NCBI GenBank assembly: GCA_903837495.1
Contig: CAILUT010000023.1
Span: 1 to 64,000 of the forward strand
DNA: 64,000 bases
Direction: 5' to 3'
Origin: an uncultured Flavobacteriales bacterium
GTDB taxonomy: Bacteria; Bacteroidota; Bacteroidia; CAIKAF01
How positions within the stretch are numbered: position 1 is the stretch's first letter; every line of letters begins with the position of its first letter. A program made the position numbers and the translations under genes. The notes beneath the pieces were generated by a model that made no database searches, was not told where the DNA came from, and saw nothing but the letters and a program-made list of their open reading frames with translations. Shown here piece by piece: positions 24,345 to 33,812 of this stretch.

Positions 24345-25973
24345 CTAGGTTTGAATAATCCCCGGATTAAATTCCCGAAGCCTAGGCGCCTGATTTGCGG
24401 CTTGCAAACCTGCCGAAATATAGGTTCGGGTTTGGGCTGGATCAATGATTTCGTCAACCCACAACCGAGCCGCCGCATAATAAGGGCTTGTTTGTGCATC
24501 GTACCTTTGGGTGATTTTGTTCAGCAATTCGGCTTCGGCCTCGGCGCTGGGTTCTTCGCCCCGGGCTTTCAGGGTGGCGGTTTGAATTTGCAGCAAGGTT
24601 TTGGCTGCTTGTGCCCCGCCCATTACGGCGATGCGTGCCGATGGCCAGGCAAAAATGAAACGGGGATCGTAGGCTTTGCCGCACATGGCGTAGTTTCCGG
24701 CCCCGTACGAATTTCCAATTACCACGGTGATTTTGGGCACCACGGAGTTCGATACGGCATTCACCATTTTGGCCCCGTCTTTAATGATGCCGCCGTGCTC
24801 CGAACGGCTGCCCACCATAAATCCGGTTACGTCGTGCAAAAACACCAAGGGGATGTGTTTTTGGTTGCAGTTCATGATAAATCGGGCGGCTTTATCGGCG
24901 CTGTCTGAATATATAACGCCCCCAAACTGCATTTCTCCTTTTTTGTTTTTTACCACCAAACGTTGGTTGGCCACAATGCCCACGGCCCAGCCGTCAATGC
25001 GGGCATAGGCGCAAACCAGGGTTTTGCCGTACCCGGCCTTGTATTCCTGAAATTCGCCGTCGTCGCACAGGCACTGCAGCAGGTCGCGCATGTCGTAGGG
25101 TTGGTCGCGGTTTTCGGGCAGCAATCCATATACATCGGTGCTGGGGCGGGCGGGCGGCTTAGCGGCCACTCGGTCGTATCCTGCATCTTGGGTTTTGCCC
25201 AGTTTATCAACGATGTATCGAATGCGTTTCAGGCAATCGGCATCGTCTTCGCAGGCATAATCGGCAACGCCTGAAATTTCAGAGTGGGTTAGGGCTCCGC
25301 CCAGGGTTTCGTTGTCCACATCTTCGCCTATGGCGGCCTTTACCAAATACGAACCGGCCAAAAAGATGGAGCCGGTTTTTTTAACAATCAGGGCCTCGTC
25401 GCTTAAAATGGGCAAATAGGCCCCGCCGGCAACACAAGGCCCCATAACGGCGGCAATTTGGGTTATTCCCATCGACGACATAATGGAATTGTTCCGAAAG
25501 ATGCGGCCAAAATGCTCTTTATCGGCAAACACTTCGTCTTGCCTGGGCAAATACACCCCGGCGCTGTCCACCAAATACACGATGGGCAAGCGGTTTTCCA
25601 TGGAAATTTCTTGGGCCCTTAGGTTTTTTTTTGCTGTGATTGGAAACCAGGCTCCGGCCTTTACGGTGGCATCGTTGGCCACCAACAGGCATTGCCTTCC
25701 GCTAACCGTTGCCAGTCCCATTATCACTCCACCCGCAGGACAGCCCCCCTCGTCGGGGTACATGTCTTCGCCGGCAAACAAGCCCAATTCTAAAAAGTCT
25801 GTTCCTTTGTCTTTCAAAAAATCAATCCGCTCGCGCGCCGTCATTTTTCCTTGACTCCGATGTTTTTCCTGTTTGGCTTTTCCGCCACCCAGGTACACTT
25901 TTTCTGCCTTGGTTTTTAGGTCTGACAACAGCAACCGCTGTGCGTCTTCGTTTTTATTAAACTTAAGGTCCAT
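24345..25973 (-). CDS. Acyl-CoA carboxylase beta subunit (carboxyltransferase)
   Basis: 542 residues. Transfers carboxyl from biotin to an acyl-CoA. The two crotonase-type carboxyltransferase halves are complete: N-terminal GKMTARERIDFLKDKGTDF, CCAGG-like LVANDATVKAGAW, DSAGVYLPRQDEVF, MGPCVAGGAYLP; C-terminal LVFLHDVTGFMVG, IGNSYGAGNYAMCG and WPSARIAVMGGAQAAK. Overall it is closest to methylcrotonyl-CoA or generic propionyl-CoA-type beta subunits; the presence of SAGVYLPRQDEVF favours the methylcrotonyl type, implying leucine breakdown. No biotin-carrying alpha subunit lies in the window. Confidence 0.88.
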   Translation of the reverse strand: MDLKFNKNEDAQRLLLSDLKTKAEKVYLGGGKAKQEKHRSQGKMTARERIDFLKDKGTDFLELGLFAGEDMYPDEGGCPAGGVIMGLATVSGRQCLLVANDATVKAGAWFPITAKKNLRAQEISMENRLPIVYLVDSAGVYLPRQDEVFADKEHFGRIFRNNSIMSSMGITQIAAVMGPCVAGGAYLPILSDEALIVKKTGSIFLAGSYLVKAAIGEDVDNETLGGALTHSEISGVADYACEDDADCLKRIRYIVDKLGKTQDAGYDRVAAKPPARPSTDVYGLLPENRDQPYDMRDLLQCLCDDGEFQEYKAGYGKTLVCAYARIDGWAVGIVANQRLVVKNKKGEMQFGGVIYSDSADKAARFIMNCNQKHIPLVFLHDVTGFMVGSRSEHGGIIKDGAKMVNAVSNSVVPKITVVIGNSYGAGNYAMCGKAYDPRFIFAWPSARIAVMGGAQAAKTLLQIQTATLKARGEEPSAEAEAELLNKITQRYDAQTSPYYAAARLWVDEIIDPAQTRTYISAGLQAANQAPRLREFNPGIIQT

Positions 25974-26170
25974 TTCCTGAAAATTCTTGGGTAAAGATAG
26001 CGGTTGGGTTTTGTTTTTGGGTTTCTGTGTTCCCCAATTCTAGATTTCGATTCTGATTTTTTTAGGCCGAACTTGGATGGCCTGGGGCTCATTTCTTGGT
26101 TTTAAAGAACAATGAAAAAAAGGGCTTTTTCTTTGCCCTGCTCTGTCCATCAAATTACGCCATAGACTGC

Positions 26171-26178
26171 TACCTTTG
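26171..26178 (+). promoter_or_regulatory. metG: -7 box TACCTTTG, leaderless-type, metG
   Basis: Exact -7 element ending 4 nt before the metG ATG at 26183. It decides the start against an in-frame start at 26096. Confidence 0.7.
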
Positions 26179-26182
26179 TGGC

Positions 26183-28246
26183 ATGTCGAAACCCATAACC
26201 ATTACGGCGGCCTTGCCTTACGCCAATGGCCCTTTGCACATTGGGCATTTGGCCGGTGCTTATTTGCCCGCCGATATTTTTGCTCGATACCAACGCCTGC
26301 ACAATCAAGATGTTGCGTTTATTTGCGGTTCCGACGAACACGGCGCTGCCATTACCCTGCGCGCCCGCAAGGAAGGCATTAGCCCCAAAGAAATTATCGA
26401 TACCTACCATGAATTAAACCGAAAGGCCTTTGAGGATTTCGGTATTTCCTTTGACATTTACCACCGCACCTCTGATTCCCTACACCAAGAAACGGCCCAG
26501 GCCTTTTTTTTGAATTTGTTGGAAAAAGAAGCGTTGGAATTAAGGGAGTCGGAACAGTTCTACGATGAACAGTTTCAGCAGTTTTTGGCAGACCGATACA
26601 TTACAGGGGCTTGCCCCAAATGCAAAATGGCAGGAGCCTACGGAGACCAATGCGAAAAGTGCGGAAGTTCGTTGAATCCCGATGACCTGATTGATCCCAA
26701 ATCGACCTTGTCGGGAAGTACGCCGGTAAAGCGGAAAACCAGCCATTGGTATTTGCCCATGCAAAACCACCAAGAATGGCTGCAGCAATGGCTTAGTACG
26801 GGTCGGTTTGATGGCATGGCTTTCCCCATTACCGAACATCAGCCCAGTACATGGAAGGCCAATGTAATGGGGCAGTGTACGTCTTGGCTTCAAGATGGAC
26901 TAAAACCCCGGGCCATGACCCGCGATTTGGATTGGGGCGTTCCTGTGCCCCTTCCCAATTCGGAAGGCAAGGTGTTGTATGTTTGGCTTGATGCCCCAAT
27001 TGGGTACATATCGGCCACCAAAGCTTGGGCCGAACAAACGGGAAAATCTTGGCAACGGTACTGGGCCGAACCCGATGCCCGGCTGATTCATTTTATTGGG
27101 AAAGACAACATTGTTTTTCATTGCTTGATTTTCCCCATTTTGCTCAAAAGCCACGGCGGCTTTGTGCTGCCCGAAAATGTGCCGGCCAACGAATTTTTGA
27201 ACTTGGAGGGCCAAAAGATATCCACCAGCCGTAACCATGCTGTGTGGCTGCACGAGTACCTGCAGGATTTTCCCGGCAAACGCGACGAATTGCGCTATGT
27301 GTTGTGCTCCATTGCCCCTGAAACCGGCGACAGTGAATTTACCTGGAAAGATTTTCAAACCCGGGTGAACAGCGAATTGGTGGCCGTATTGGGCAATCTG
27401 GTAAACCGGGTTATGGTGCTGCACCATACATACTTTCAAGGAAAATGCACGCGTGCTTCCGGCTGCCTCAGTGCTGAACTTCAGGCTTCGGTTGAACGCA
27501 TGTACGGCGAACTTCAAAACCACGTTGAGGCCTACCGTTTTCGCAGTGGCTTGCAGTCGGTAATGGAGCTGGCAAGGGAAGGAAACCGGCATTTAACCCA
27601 ATGCGAACCGTGGAAAACCATAAAAACCAACCCAGAGCAAGCCCAAGCCGATTTGGAAGACATGCTGTGGATGTTGGCCCATTTGGCCTGCGGACTCCAG
27701 CCTTTTTTGCCCGACACCGCCCAAAAGATGTTGCACATGCTGAATTTGCCTGCTCAATTGGCATGGCAAGATGAAATTCAGTGGAACGCCGGCCATGCCT
27801 TAAACCCAACCCAAATGCTGTTTGAAAAAATAGAAGACGCCGACATGGAAAAACAAAGAGAGAAATTAAATCCGCCAGCGGCAGAACAAACAGCTGGGCC
27901 TTCTTTGGAGGCGGCACAAGCCCCCATCTCATTTCAGGATTTTAGCCGCTGCGACATTCGGGTGGCCACTGTTCTTTCGGCAGAACCCGTTGAAGGCGCC
28001 AACCGTTTGTTGAAATTAACCGTAGATACCGGCATCGATACCCGTACGGTGGTGAGTGGAATTGCCGAACACTACTCCCCAGAATCTGTGGTGGGACGAA
28101 AAGTGTGCCTCTTGGTTAATCTGGAACCGCGAAAACTGCGCGGGGTAGAGAGTCAGGGAATGGTATTGATGGCCCAGGATTTGGAAGGGCGTTTGCATTT
28201 TGTGGCTCCGCCCGAGGGGGTGAACAATGGAGCCCAGGTGAAATAA
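26183..28246 (+). CDS. metG: Methionyl-tRNA synthetase
   Basis: 687 residues from MSKPITITAALPYANGP. Charges tRNA-Met. HIGH sequence at 19-22, a zinc knuckle with cysteine pairs in CPKCKMAGAYGDQCEKC, and the KMSKS-equivalent KISTSRN. The C-terminal ~110 residues form a Trbp111/EMAP-like tRNA-binding domain (FSRCDIRVATVLSAEPV... LLVNLEPRKLRGVESQGM) that promotes dimerisation. The upstream in-frame extension from 26096 is rejected because it runs through the -7 box and is not family sequence. Two bases separate the stop from the pabB start. Confidence 0.95.
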   Translation: MSKPITITAALPYANGPLHIGHLAGAYLPADIFARYQRLHNQDVAFICGSDEHGAAITLRARKEGISPKEIIDTYHELNRKAFEDFGISFDIYHRTSDSLHQETAQAFFLNLLEKEALELRESEQFYDEQFQQFLADRYITGACPKCKMAGAYGDQCEKCGSSLNPDDLIDPKSTLSGSTPVKRKTSHWYLPMQNHQEWLQQWLSTGRFDGMAFPITEHQPSTWKANVMGQCTSWLQDGLKPRAMTRDLDWGVPVPLPNSEGKVLYVWLDAPIGYISATKAWAEQTGKSWQRYWAEPDARLIHFIGKDNIVFHCLIFPILLKSHGGFVLPENVPANEFLNLEGQKISTSRNHAVWLHEYLQDFPGKRDELRYVLCSIAPETGDSEFTWKDFQTRVNSELVAVLGNLVNRVMVLHHTYFQGKCTRASGCLSAELQASVERMYGELQNHVEAYRFRSGLQSVMELAREGNRHLTQCEPWKTIKTNPEQAQADLEDMLWMLAHLACGLQPFLPDTAQKMLHMLNLPAQLAWQDEIQWNAGHALNPTQMLFEKIEDADMEKQREKLNPPAAEQTAGPSLEAAQAPISFQDFSRCDIRVATVLSAEPVEGANRLLKLTVDTGIDTRTVVSGIAEHYSPESVVGRKVCLLVNLEPRKLRGVESQGMVLMAQDLEGRLHFVAPPEGVNNGAQVK

Positions 28247-28248
28247 GC

Positions 28249-29571
28249 ATGGCAGGTACGGAAAAGTCCGGTCCGCTTTCGATTCAGCTTCCTGAATTTT
28301 GGCCCAAGTTTGAACAGGCCGCTGCGCAGGAATCGCATGTGGCGGTATTTTACGATCAGGGTTTTGCGCCCGATTCCATTGCAGGGCTGTACAGGCCGCC
28401 CTTGCTTTCTATGGTTTTGGCTTGGGGGGCCGAAGCGGTTTATTTGGGAGGAGGCGAACCGAATCCCTTTGGGCAGAAAGACGCTCTTGATGCCTGGCTG
28501 GGTGCCTGGAGTTACGATTCGGGTTGGGCCGCCGCTATGCCCCAAAAATCCCCGTTTGAATGGGCAGCAGAAGGGGGAGTTTCCTTTTTTAAACCCCGAA
28601 ACCTGCTGTACTTTAATGGTACAAATTGGACATTTCGGGGCGAAGCCCAGGCCTTGGTTCAATCCTGGTTGCAGCAGTCTGCTTGGAAACCGCAGACGCT
28701 TTCGGTGGAAAAAACCAAGGTGAAAGCCCGCTGGCGGTTTTCGAGGTCGGCCTATTTGCAAAAGGCCGAAACCCTGCTGCGCCATATTCAGCGGGGAGAC
28801 ATCTATGAAGTGAATTTTTGCAACTGCCTGGAATTGGAATCCGAACTTGCACATCCCTTTCAGGAATGGAAGCGATTGATGGCCGCCTCGCCCATGCCTT
28901 TTGCCTGTTACCTTAAAACGCCTCAGCTGGAATTGCTGTCGGCCAGTCCAGAACGGTTTTTGGCCTGCCAAGGCAGCACCCTGTTTTCTCAACCCATGAA
29001 AGGGACTCGGCCCCGGGGCAAAACCATAGAGGAAGACTTGGCCGCCGCTCGCCACTTAGAAACCGATGCCAAAGAGCGGTCAGAAAACATCATGATTTGC
29101 GATTTGGTGCGCAACGATTTGAGCAAAGTGGCGGAACGCGGCAGCGTGGTGGTGAAAGACTTATGCCAGGTGTTGCCCTTTAAAACCGTACATCAAATGA
29201 TTTCAACGGTGGAGTGTAGGGTAAGACCAGAGATTTCATTGCAGCAGATTTGGGAAGCCGCCTTTCCGATGGGAAGCATGACCGGGGCCCCCAAGGTGCG
29301 GGCCATGGAATTGATTGCCGAGCAAGAAGAACAGCCCCGCGGATATTTTTCGGGCAGCGCAGCGTATTGGATTCCGGGGCTTGGATTTGAAAGCACCGTG
29401 TTGATTCGGAGTTTGATGCGAAGGGCGGGAGGTCATTGGCAAATTGGGGTGGGTTCGGCCCTAACTGCCGTTTGCAATCCCCAGGAAGAATGGGAAGAAT
29501 GCCAATGGAAAATTGCCCCCTTTGCCCAGATTTTCAACCTTGAACTTATGGACAATGCAGAACCGGTTTAA
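28249..29571 (+). CDS. pabB: Aminodeoxychorismate synthase component I
   Basis: 440 residues of the chorismate-binding family. Makes 4-amino-4-deoxychorismate for folate. The C-terminal ~260 residues hold the catalytic core: HIQRGDIYEVNFC, SPERFL, PMKGTRPRG, ERSENIMICDLVRNDLSKV, HQMISTVE and FPMGSMTGAPKVRAMELI, ending with GVGSALTAVC. PIKGTR appears as PMKGTR, and the overall match favours PabB over TrpE. It sits 2 bp after metG and overlaps tilS by 17 bp, so the three form one operon. Confidence 0.88.
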   Translation: MAGTEKSGPLSIQLPEFWPKFEQAAAQESHVAVFYDQGFAPDSIAGLYRPPLLSMVLAWGAEAVYLGGGEPNPFGQKDALDAWLGAWSYDSGWAAAMPQKSPFEWAAEGGVSFFKPRNLLYFNGTNWTFRGEAQALVQSWLQQSAWKPQTLSVEKTKVKARWRFSRSAYLQKAETLLRHIQRGDIYEVNFCNCLELESELAHPFQEWKRLMAASPMPFACYLKTPQLELLSASPERFLACQGSTLFSQPMKGTRPRGKTIEEDLAAARHLETDAKERSENIMICDLVRNDLSKVAERGSVVVKDLCQVLPFKTVHQMISTVECRVRPEISLQQIWEAAFPMGSMTGAPKVRAMELIAEQEEQPRGYFSGSAAYWIPGLGFESTVLIRSLMRRAGGHWQIGVGSALTAVCNPQEEWEECQWKIAPFAQIFNLELMDNAEPV

Positions 29572-30871
29572 TGACTTTGTGCGTCGGCATGGAATGCCCG
29601 AGCCCCCGGCCGCCTTGCTGTTGCTGGTTAGCGGCGGAGTCGATTCCATGGTCTTGCTGCATCTGTTGCAGCAGGCAGGGTATGCAGTAAAATGCCTGCA
29701 CGTCAATTATGGATTGCGTGGGCAGGCCTCAGACCTTGATCAGCAGCTCATCGAACAGGTATGCCAAGAACTCCAAATGCCCTTGCAGGTTTGGCGTTGC
29801 GGCCCCGAAGAACTCAAAGGCAACATACAGCTAAAGGCCCGAGAAATACGGTATGGGTTGGCGGAAAAATATGTTCAGGAATGGGATTGTGAGGCCATTG
29901 CCACGGCTCACCACTTGGACGATTCATTGGAAACCTTTTGGTTGAATTTGGTGAGGGGAACCGGCATAGACGGCATAAAAGGAATTTCGCCCTTTTTTGC
30001 CGGCAAGATGCGCCCTTTGTTGTGGGCCAGGGCTGAGGAAATCAGAGCCTTTGCCGAAGAGCAGGGAATACCTTGGCGGGAAGACGAAAGCAATGCCCAG
30101 GATGCCTACCGAAGGAATGTGCTGCGCCACCATGTTTTGCCTCAGCTAAAATCATGGAATCCCAAATGGGAGGAAGGGTTTGCCCAAACCTTAGAAAAAC
30201 TGCAAACCACTGCCGACATGCAGCGGGTGCATTTGAACCGACTTCGGCAACAGCTGTTGCACGAAGACGAAACCACTGGAGAATGGAAAATATCGGTTTT
30301 GGAGCTTGCCGGTTCTGGAATCAATGCCATTGCTTTTGCTTGGTTGTTGGCACCCTATGGGTTTTCAGAAGCCCAGGGCCGTCAGGTTTTTGCCTTGCTT
30401 GAAGGCGAAAATGGAAAGCGGATTGTAGGAGCAGGCCATACGGCCTATTTAAACATGCCATTTATATTTATTCGGGAGCAAGCAGAACCGGAATTGCCCG
30501 AATGGAAGTGCAGCGTTCGGCAGCTTATGCAAGGGCAGTGTGCTTGGGTGAAAGCAACGGAATGTGAACAGGGGCGTTTAGAAGAGAACCCCTTGTTGTG
30601 TTCGGTTTGGGTGGAAGACGGGGATGCGGAAATGGAAATTCGGCCCTGGAGGTCGGGCGATAAAATTCCATTTGGCAAGGGAAGTAAGAAGGTAAGCGAT
30701 GTATTGAACGAAGCTGGGGTATTGGTGTTGGACAAGCCGCAGCGGTATGTGGTTGCCTTGAATGGAATTGTGCTGTGGGTGCTGGGCTTGCGCAAAGCGC
30801 CTTGTAGGGAGTCGAACAAGGGTATTTGCTTGGAATTGCGTTGGGAAGGGCCCTTGGATTTGCGGGATTGA
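29555..30871 (+). CDS. tilS: tRNA(Ile)-lysidine synthetase
   Basis: 438 residues from the ATG at 29555; the frame is open to 29513 inside pabB. Attaches lysine to C34 of the CAU-anticodon tRNA-Ile in an ATP-dependent reaction so that it reads AUA. PP-loop SGGVDS at 26-31, then LHVNYGLRGQASDLDQ, ATAHHLDDSLETFWLNLVRG and GIKGI. The C-terminal TilS domain includes RPWRSGDKIPFGKGSKKVSDVLNEA. It is the last gene of the metG-pabB-tilS operon and is followed by hairpin element D. Confidence 0.92.
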   Translation: MQNRFNDFVRRHGMPEPPAALLLLVSGGVDSMVLLHLLQQAGYAVKCLHVNYGLRGQASDLDQQLIEQVCQELQMPLQVWRCGPEELKGNIQLKAREIRYGLAEKYVQEWDCEAIATAHHLDDSLETFWLNLVRGTGIDGIKGISPFFAGKMRPLLWARAEEIRAFAEEQGIPWREDESNAQDAYRRNVLRHHVLPQLKSWNPKWEEGFAQTLEKLQTTADMQRVHLNRLRQQLLHEDETTGEWKISVLELAGSGINAIAFAWLLAPYGFSEAQGRQVFALLEGENGKRIVGAGHTAYLNMPFIFIREQAEPELPEWKCSVRQLMQGQCAWVKATECEQGRLEENPLLCSVWVEDGDAEMEIRPWRSGDKIPFGKGSKKVSDVLNEAGVLVLDKPQRYVVALNGIVLWVLGLRKAPCRESNKGICLELRWEGPLDLRD

Positions 30872-30912
30872 GTTCATCTAATTTGGCGCGGTTTTATTCA
30901 GGGTTAGGCCCT

Positions 30913-31053
30913 GCGGCAGGGATTGAGCCGGGTAGCCCACAGGCAACGGCCGCTGTGCCCGCGCGGCGCGGAGGCGACTTTAGGAGCCCCCGCAAGCCCG
31001 CTGGGCACAACGGCTGTGGCCGAGGACTACCGGCGAAAGCCCGGCTGCCGCCC
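30913..31053 (+). repeat. Dispersed hairpin element, copy D (141 bp)
   Basis: Complete copy between the convergent tilS and small secreted protein genes. The arms ACGGCCGCTGTGCCC (30946-30960) and GGGCACAACGGCTGT (31003-31017) pair over 15 positions using two G-U wobbles in the RNA form. The core GCGGAGGCGACTTTAGGAGC is identical to copy B. Confidence 0.92.
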
Positions 31054-31090
31054 TAAAAAAAACAGATTGCAAAACACCTAATCTGTCCAT

Positions 31091-31558
31091 TTAATTGAAC
31101 TCCCAGCGGCGGCTTTCCATTTTTATAAAACGGCGGGTAACTTCGCGGTCGGTGCCGGGCTTTAAATCCGAAAAAATCAACTTCATTTTTCGGATTCCGT
31201 CTTTTTCAAGGGCAATTATGCCGGGTTGCCGAGCGGGTTCGGCCTGAAAATAAATGCCGCTGGCCCTTTTTCGGCCCGAATAGCTGCTTTGAACTGCGTT
31301 TTTGGGCGGAGTGTACAAGCAAGTGAGCTGCCCGTTGCGTTCGATCAACAGCCAGCGCTCCTGCATTTTGGCAGTCTGATACCGCAATATGCCCTCTAAA
31401 CTGCCGTCTTGCAACCGGCTCCAAACAAATACCTGAGAAGGGTCGGTTTCGTTTTTCCAACTTCCTTGCAACCAATACAAGGTGCGGATGGTTTGGTTGG
31501 GAACCTGAGCCTGAAGTTTTAGGCCAAACACGCATATAAAAACGAGCAGGGTTCTCAT
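31091..31558 (-). CDS. Small secreted protein, DUF6265-like
   Basis: 155 residues from the ATG at 31558 (MRTLLVFICVF), which forms an ATGA overlap with the Ppx/GppA stop; the frame is open 21 bp further. Signal peptide ends LKLQAQ. The mature chain begins with IRTLYWLQGSWK, the start typical of lipocalin-like proteins of the DUF6265 type, and ends KMESRRWEFN. Likely periplasmic; no enzymatic residues recognised. It is the last gene of the four-gene leftward operon starting at 34750. Confidence 0.65.
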   Translation of the reverse strand: MRTLLVFICVFGLKLQAQVPNQTIRTLYWLQGSWKNETDPSQVFVWSRLQDGSLEGILRYQTAKMQERWLLIERNGQLTCLYTPPKNAVQSSYSGRKRASGIYFQAEPARQPGIIALEKDGIRKMKLIFSDLKPGTDREVTRRFIKMESRRWEFN

Positions 31559-32496
31559 GGGGTTTCGGATGAAATCCAATCGGCCAAAACCCCCTCTTTC
31601 AGCGAAATGCGGGTGCAGTGGGCCGTTGGAATTTGAAGCGCATCCAGAACAAAATGCACTTGCAAGATGGAGGCCAAGAACATGGGCGCGCGAAATTCAA
31701 GCATGCCGGGAATGGAAAGCCGTTCGGCCAAGCTGCTGGGAATTAGGCGTTCTGTCCAGTACTGAAGCATTTCAGCCGATAGGCTGTGGTAGCTGTAATT
31801 CAACAAAGGCTGGCCTTGATTTCGAAAGGCTTGCATTTGAACCAAGGTATCGAAAAAGCCGCTGCTGCCCACCAGAAATTGGGGCCGATGGTTTTGTAAA
31901 ACCGAAAGCATAGGCTGCAGTTGGTGTTGAAGCCAATCGAAGGTGCTTTGTACTTGTTGTGGAAGCAAGGGGTCGTGCAGGGCCAGTACTTCTTGCAGGC
32001 GGGTGGCTCCAATGGGAAAGCTCCACAAGCCTAAGAGGCCGTTGCCGTTAAAGGCAATAAATTCGGTTGAGGCTCCGCCCACGTCCATGATGAGACCTGT
32101 TTCGCTGCCGAAATTCAGATGGGCCTGAACGCCCTTGAAAATAAATTCGGCCTCGCGTTCGCCGGAAATGACCTGAATGGGTATGCCTGAGGTTTGGCTT
32201 ATGCGTTGGGCAACTTCGGTTCCATTTTTGGCATAGCGAAGGGCGGCGGTGGCTACGCCTTTCCATTTTGTGGGGCCGAAGCTTTGGGCCAAGTCCATAA
32301 ATTCCGATAAGGCTTGAATGGCCCGGGCTTCGGCTTCGGGAAGAATAAAACCTTTTTCGTGGCTTCCTTTGCCAAGCATAACGGGGCGGCGGTCTTGGGC
32401 CAAAATTTCGAGTTGGCCATGGTTGAATTTGGCCAACAGCAGGTTAAAGGTGTTGGAACCTACGTCAACAATGCCATAGAGCGGGGTTGAGTTCAT
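31555..32496 (-). CDS. Ppx/GppA-family phosphatase
   Basis: 313 residues from the ATG at 32496, which overlaps the permease stop (ATGA); an upstream ATG at 32520 would add eight residues. Actin-like ATPase fold: phosphate-1 loop YGIVDVGSNTFNLLLAK and phosphate-2 MDVGGASTEFIAF. Family members hydrolyse polyphosphate or pppGpp. At this short length it corresponds to the catalytic domains I-II only, as in many Bacteroidota, so GppA-like or Ppx1-like activity cannot be distinguished. Confidence 0.85.
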   Translation of the reverse strand: MNSTPLYGIVDVGSNTFNLLLAKFNHGQLEILAQDRRPVMLGKGSHEKGFILPEAEARAIQALSEFMDLAQSFGPTKWKGVATAALRYAKNGTEVAQRISQTSGIPIQVISGEREAEFIFKGVQAHLNFGSETGLIMDVGGASTEFIAFNGNGLLGLWSFPIGATRLQEVLALHDPLLPQQVQSTFDWLQHQLQPMLSVLQNHRPQFLVGSSGFFDTLVQMQAFRNQGQPLLNYSYHSLSAEMLQYWTERLIPSSLAERLSIPGMLEFRAPMFLASILQVHFVLDALQIPTAHCTRISLKEGVLADWISSETP

Positions 32497-33812
32497 GCGT
32501 TTCCTTTGTAAAAAAGCCATTTCACCAACTCACGGTAGCTGGCTTTTTTGCCGTACATCAGAATGCCTGTTCGGTAAATTCGGCCGGCCATCCAGGTGGA
32601 CAACACAAAGGTAATCACCAAGAGGCCCATAGATAGGGCAACCTGCCAGGCCGGCGGATTAAACGCAATGCGGCTCATCATCACAATGGGGCTGGTGAGG
32701 GGGAAAATCGAGAAAAAGGTAGCCCAAGGTCCGTCGGGGTTTTTAATGATGTTCATGCTAATGACCAAAGAAAAGGCCAGGGGCAAGGAAACGGGGAGCA
32801 TAAATTGTTGGGTGTCGGTTTCGGCATCGACCGCGGCACCAATGGCGGCAAGCAGAGAACTGTAGAGCAGGTAGCCCCCTAAAAAGAAGAAAACAAAAGA
32901 ACCCAGAATAACGAACCAATTTATGCCGGCAATCATGCCTAGCACCTCGCCGGTATTGATTCCGCCCACTTCGGCTTGGGTTTGAAGGCTGCCTTGACGG
33001 GCTTGTTCAAGGGCGTCTGGGGCCATGATTCCACCTACAATGGCCATAGCAAGTCCAGAGAGCAGGGCCCAAATCACAAATTGGGTAAGTCCGACCAAGG
33101 CGATGCCCAGAATTTTTCCCATCATGAGTTGGAAGGGTTTTACAGAAGAGATAATGATTTCCACAATTCGGCTGGTTTTTTCTTCGAGAACGCCGCGCAT
33201 CACCATAACGCCGTACAAGAAAATGAACATATAGATTAAGAAACCCGAACCGAGGCCTAGGGCGGTACGGAGAAGGCTGTCGTCCGATTGCAGGCTGCCG
33301 CTTTCTTTGAGCTTTCGAATGGGCATGTCTATGCGTTTGCGGATTTCGTCGAAGGTAGATTGGGGAATGTCGAAAAAGGCCAGCTTTCGTTTTTCTAGGA
33401 CTTGTTCGACTGCCGAAGAAATTCCGGATCGGCTTTCAAGGGAAGGGGGTGTTTTGTAGCCTAGGTAAATGGAAGAGGGGTTTTCGAAGGCCCTAAGGGG
33501 AAAAACCAAAACCGCATCCACATCTTCGCGTTGGTAAAGCGCATCGGTAAAGGCCGTTAAGTTTCCGGGAAGTCCTGTTTCAAAAACAATGCCTGGGCCT
33601 GCTTTTGAGGCCAGCTCTTCGGCCATGCCATCGGGGGTTTCATCTAAGACCAGCACCCGGTAGGTGGGGGTTTCTTCGGCCATGGAAACCCAAATCAAGA
33701 AACCATAAAAAATGGCAACCAGCAAGGGGCCCAGCAGCGTCATCACCACAAAGGATTTTTTCCGTACTCGGGTCCAGTATTCCCGTTGAACAATCAATAA
33801 AATGGTATTCAT
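32493..33812 (-). CDS. ABC-2 type exporter permease (NatB-like)
   Basis: 439 residues. The N-terminal start IVQREYWTRVRKKSFVVMTLLGP is typical of NatB-like permeases: one membrane helix, a large extracytoplasmic domain of ~150 residues, then five or six helices in the C-terminal half (LIYMFIFLYGVMVMRGVLEEKTSRIVEII is the hallmark). The start overlaps the ATPase stop by 4 bp. Exported substrate unknown; NatAB was first described for Na+ efflux, but the family is broad. Confidence 0.87.
   Translation of the reverse strand: MNTILLIVQREYWTRVRKKSFVVMTLLGPLLVAIFYGFLIWVSMAEETPTYRVLVLDETPDGMAEELASKAGPGIVFETGLPGNLTAFTDALYQREDVDAVLVFPLRAFENPSSIYLGYKTPPSLESRSGISSAVEQVLEKRKLAFFDIPQSTFDEIRKRIDMPIRKLKESGSLQSDDSLLRTALGLGSGFLIYMFIFLYGVMVMRGVLEEKTSRIVEIIISSVKPFQLMMGKILGIALVGLTQFVIWALLSGLAMAIVGGIMAPDALEQARQGSLQTQAEVGGINTGEVLGMIAGINWFVILGSFVFFFLGGYLLYSSLLAAIGAAVDAETDTQQFMLPVSLPLAFSLVISMNIIKNPDGPWATFFSIFPLTSPIVMMSRIAFNPPAWQVALSMGLLVITFVLSTWMAGRIYRTGILMYGKKASYRELVKWLFYKGNA

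Noticed and set aside
26096-26182. Upstream in-frame start of metG
   Set aside because: The extension runs through the TACCTTTG promoter box and is unlike MetRS N-termini.
28153-29055. Antisense ORF of 300 codons over metG/pabB
   Set aside because: Overlaps two well-supported genes, has no recognisable family and no promoter.
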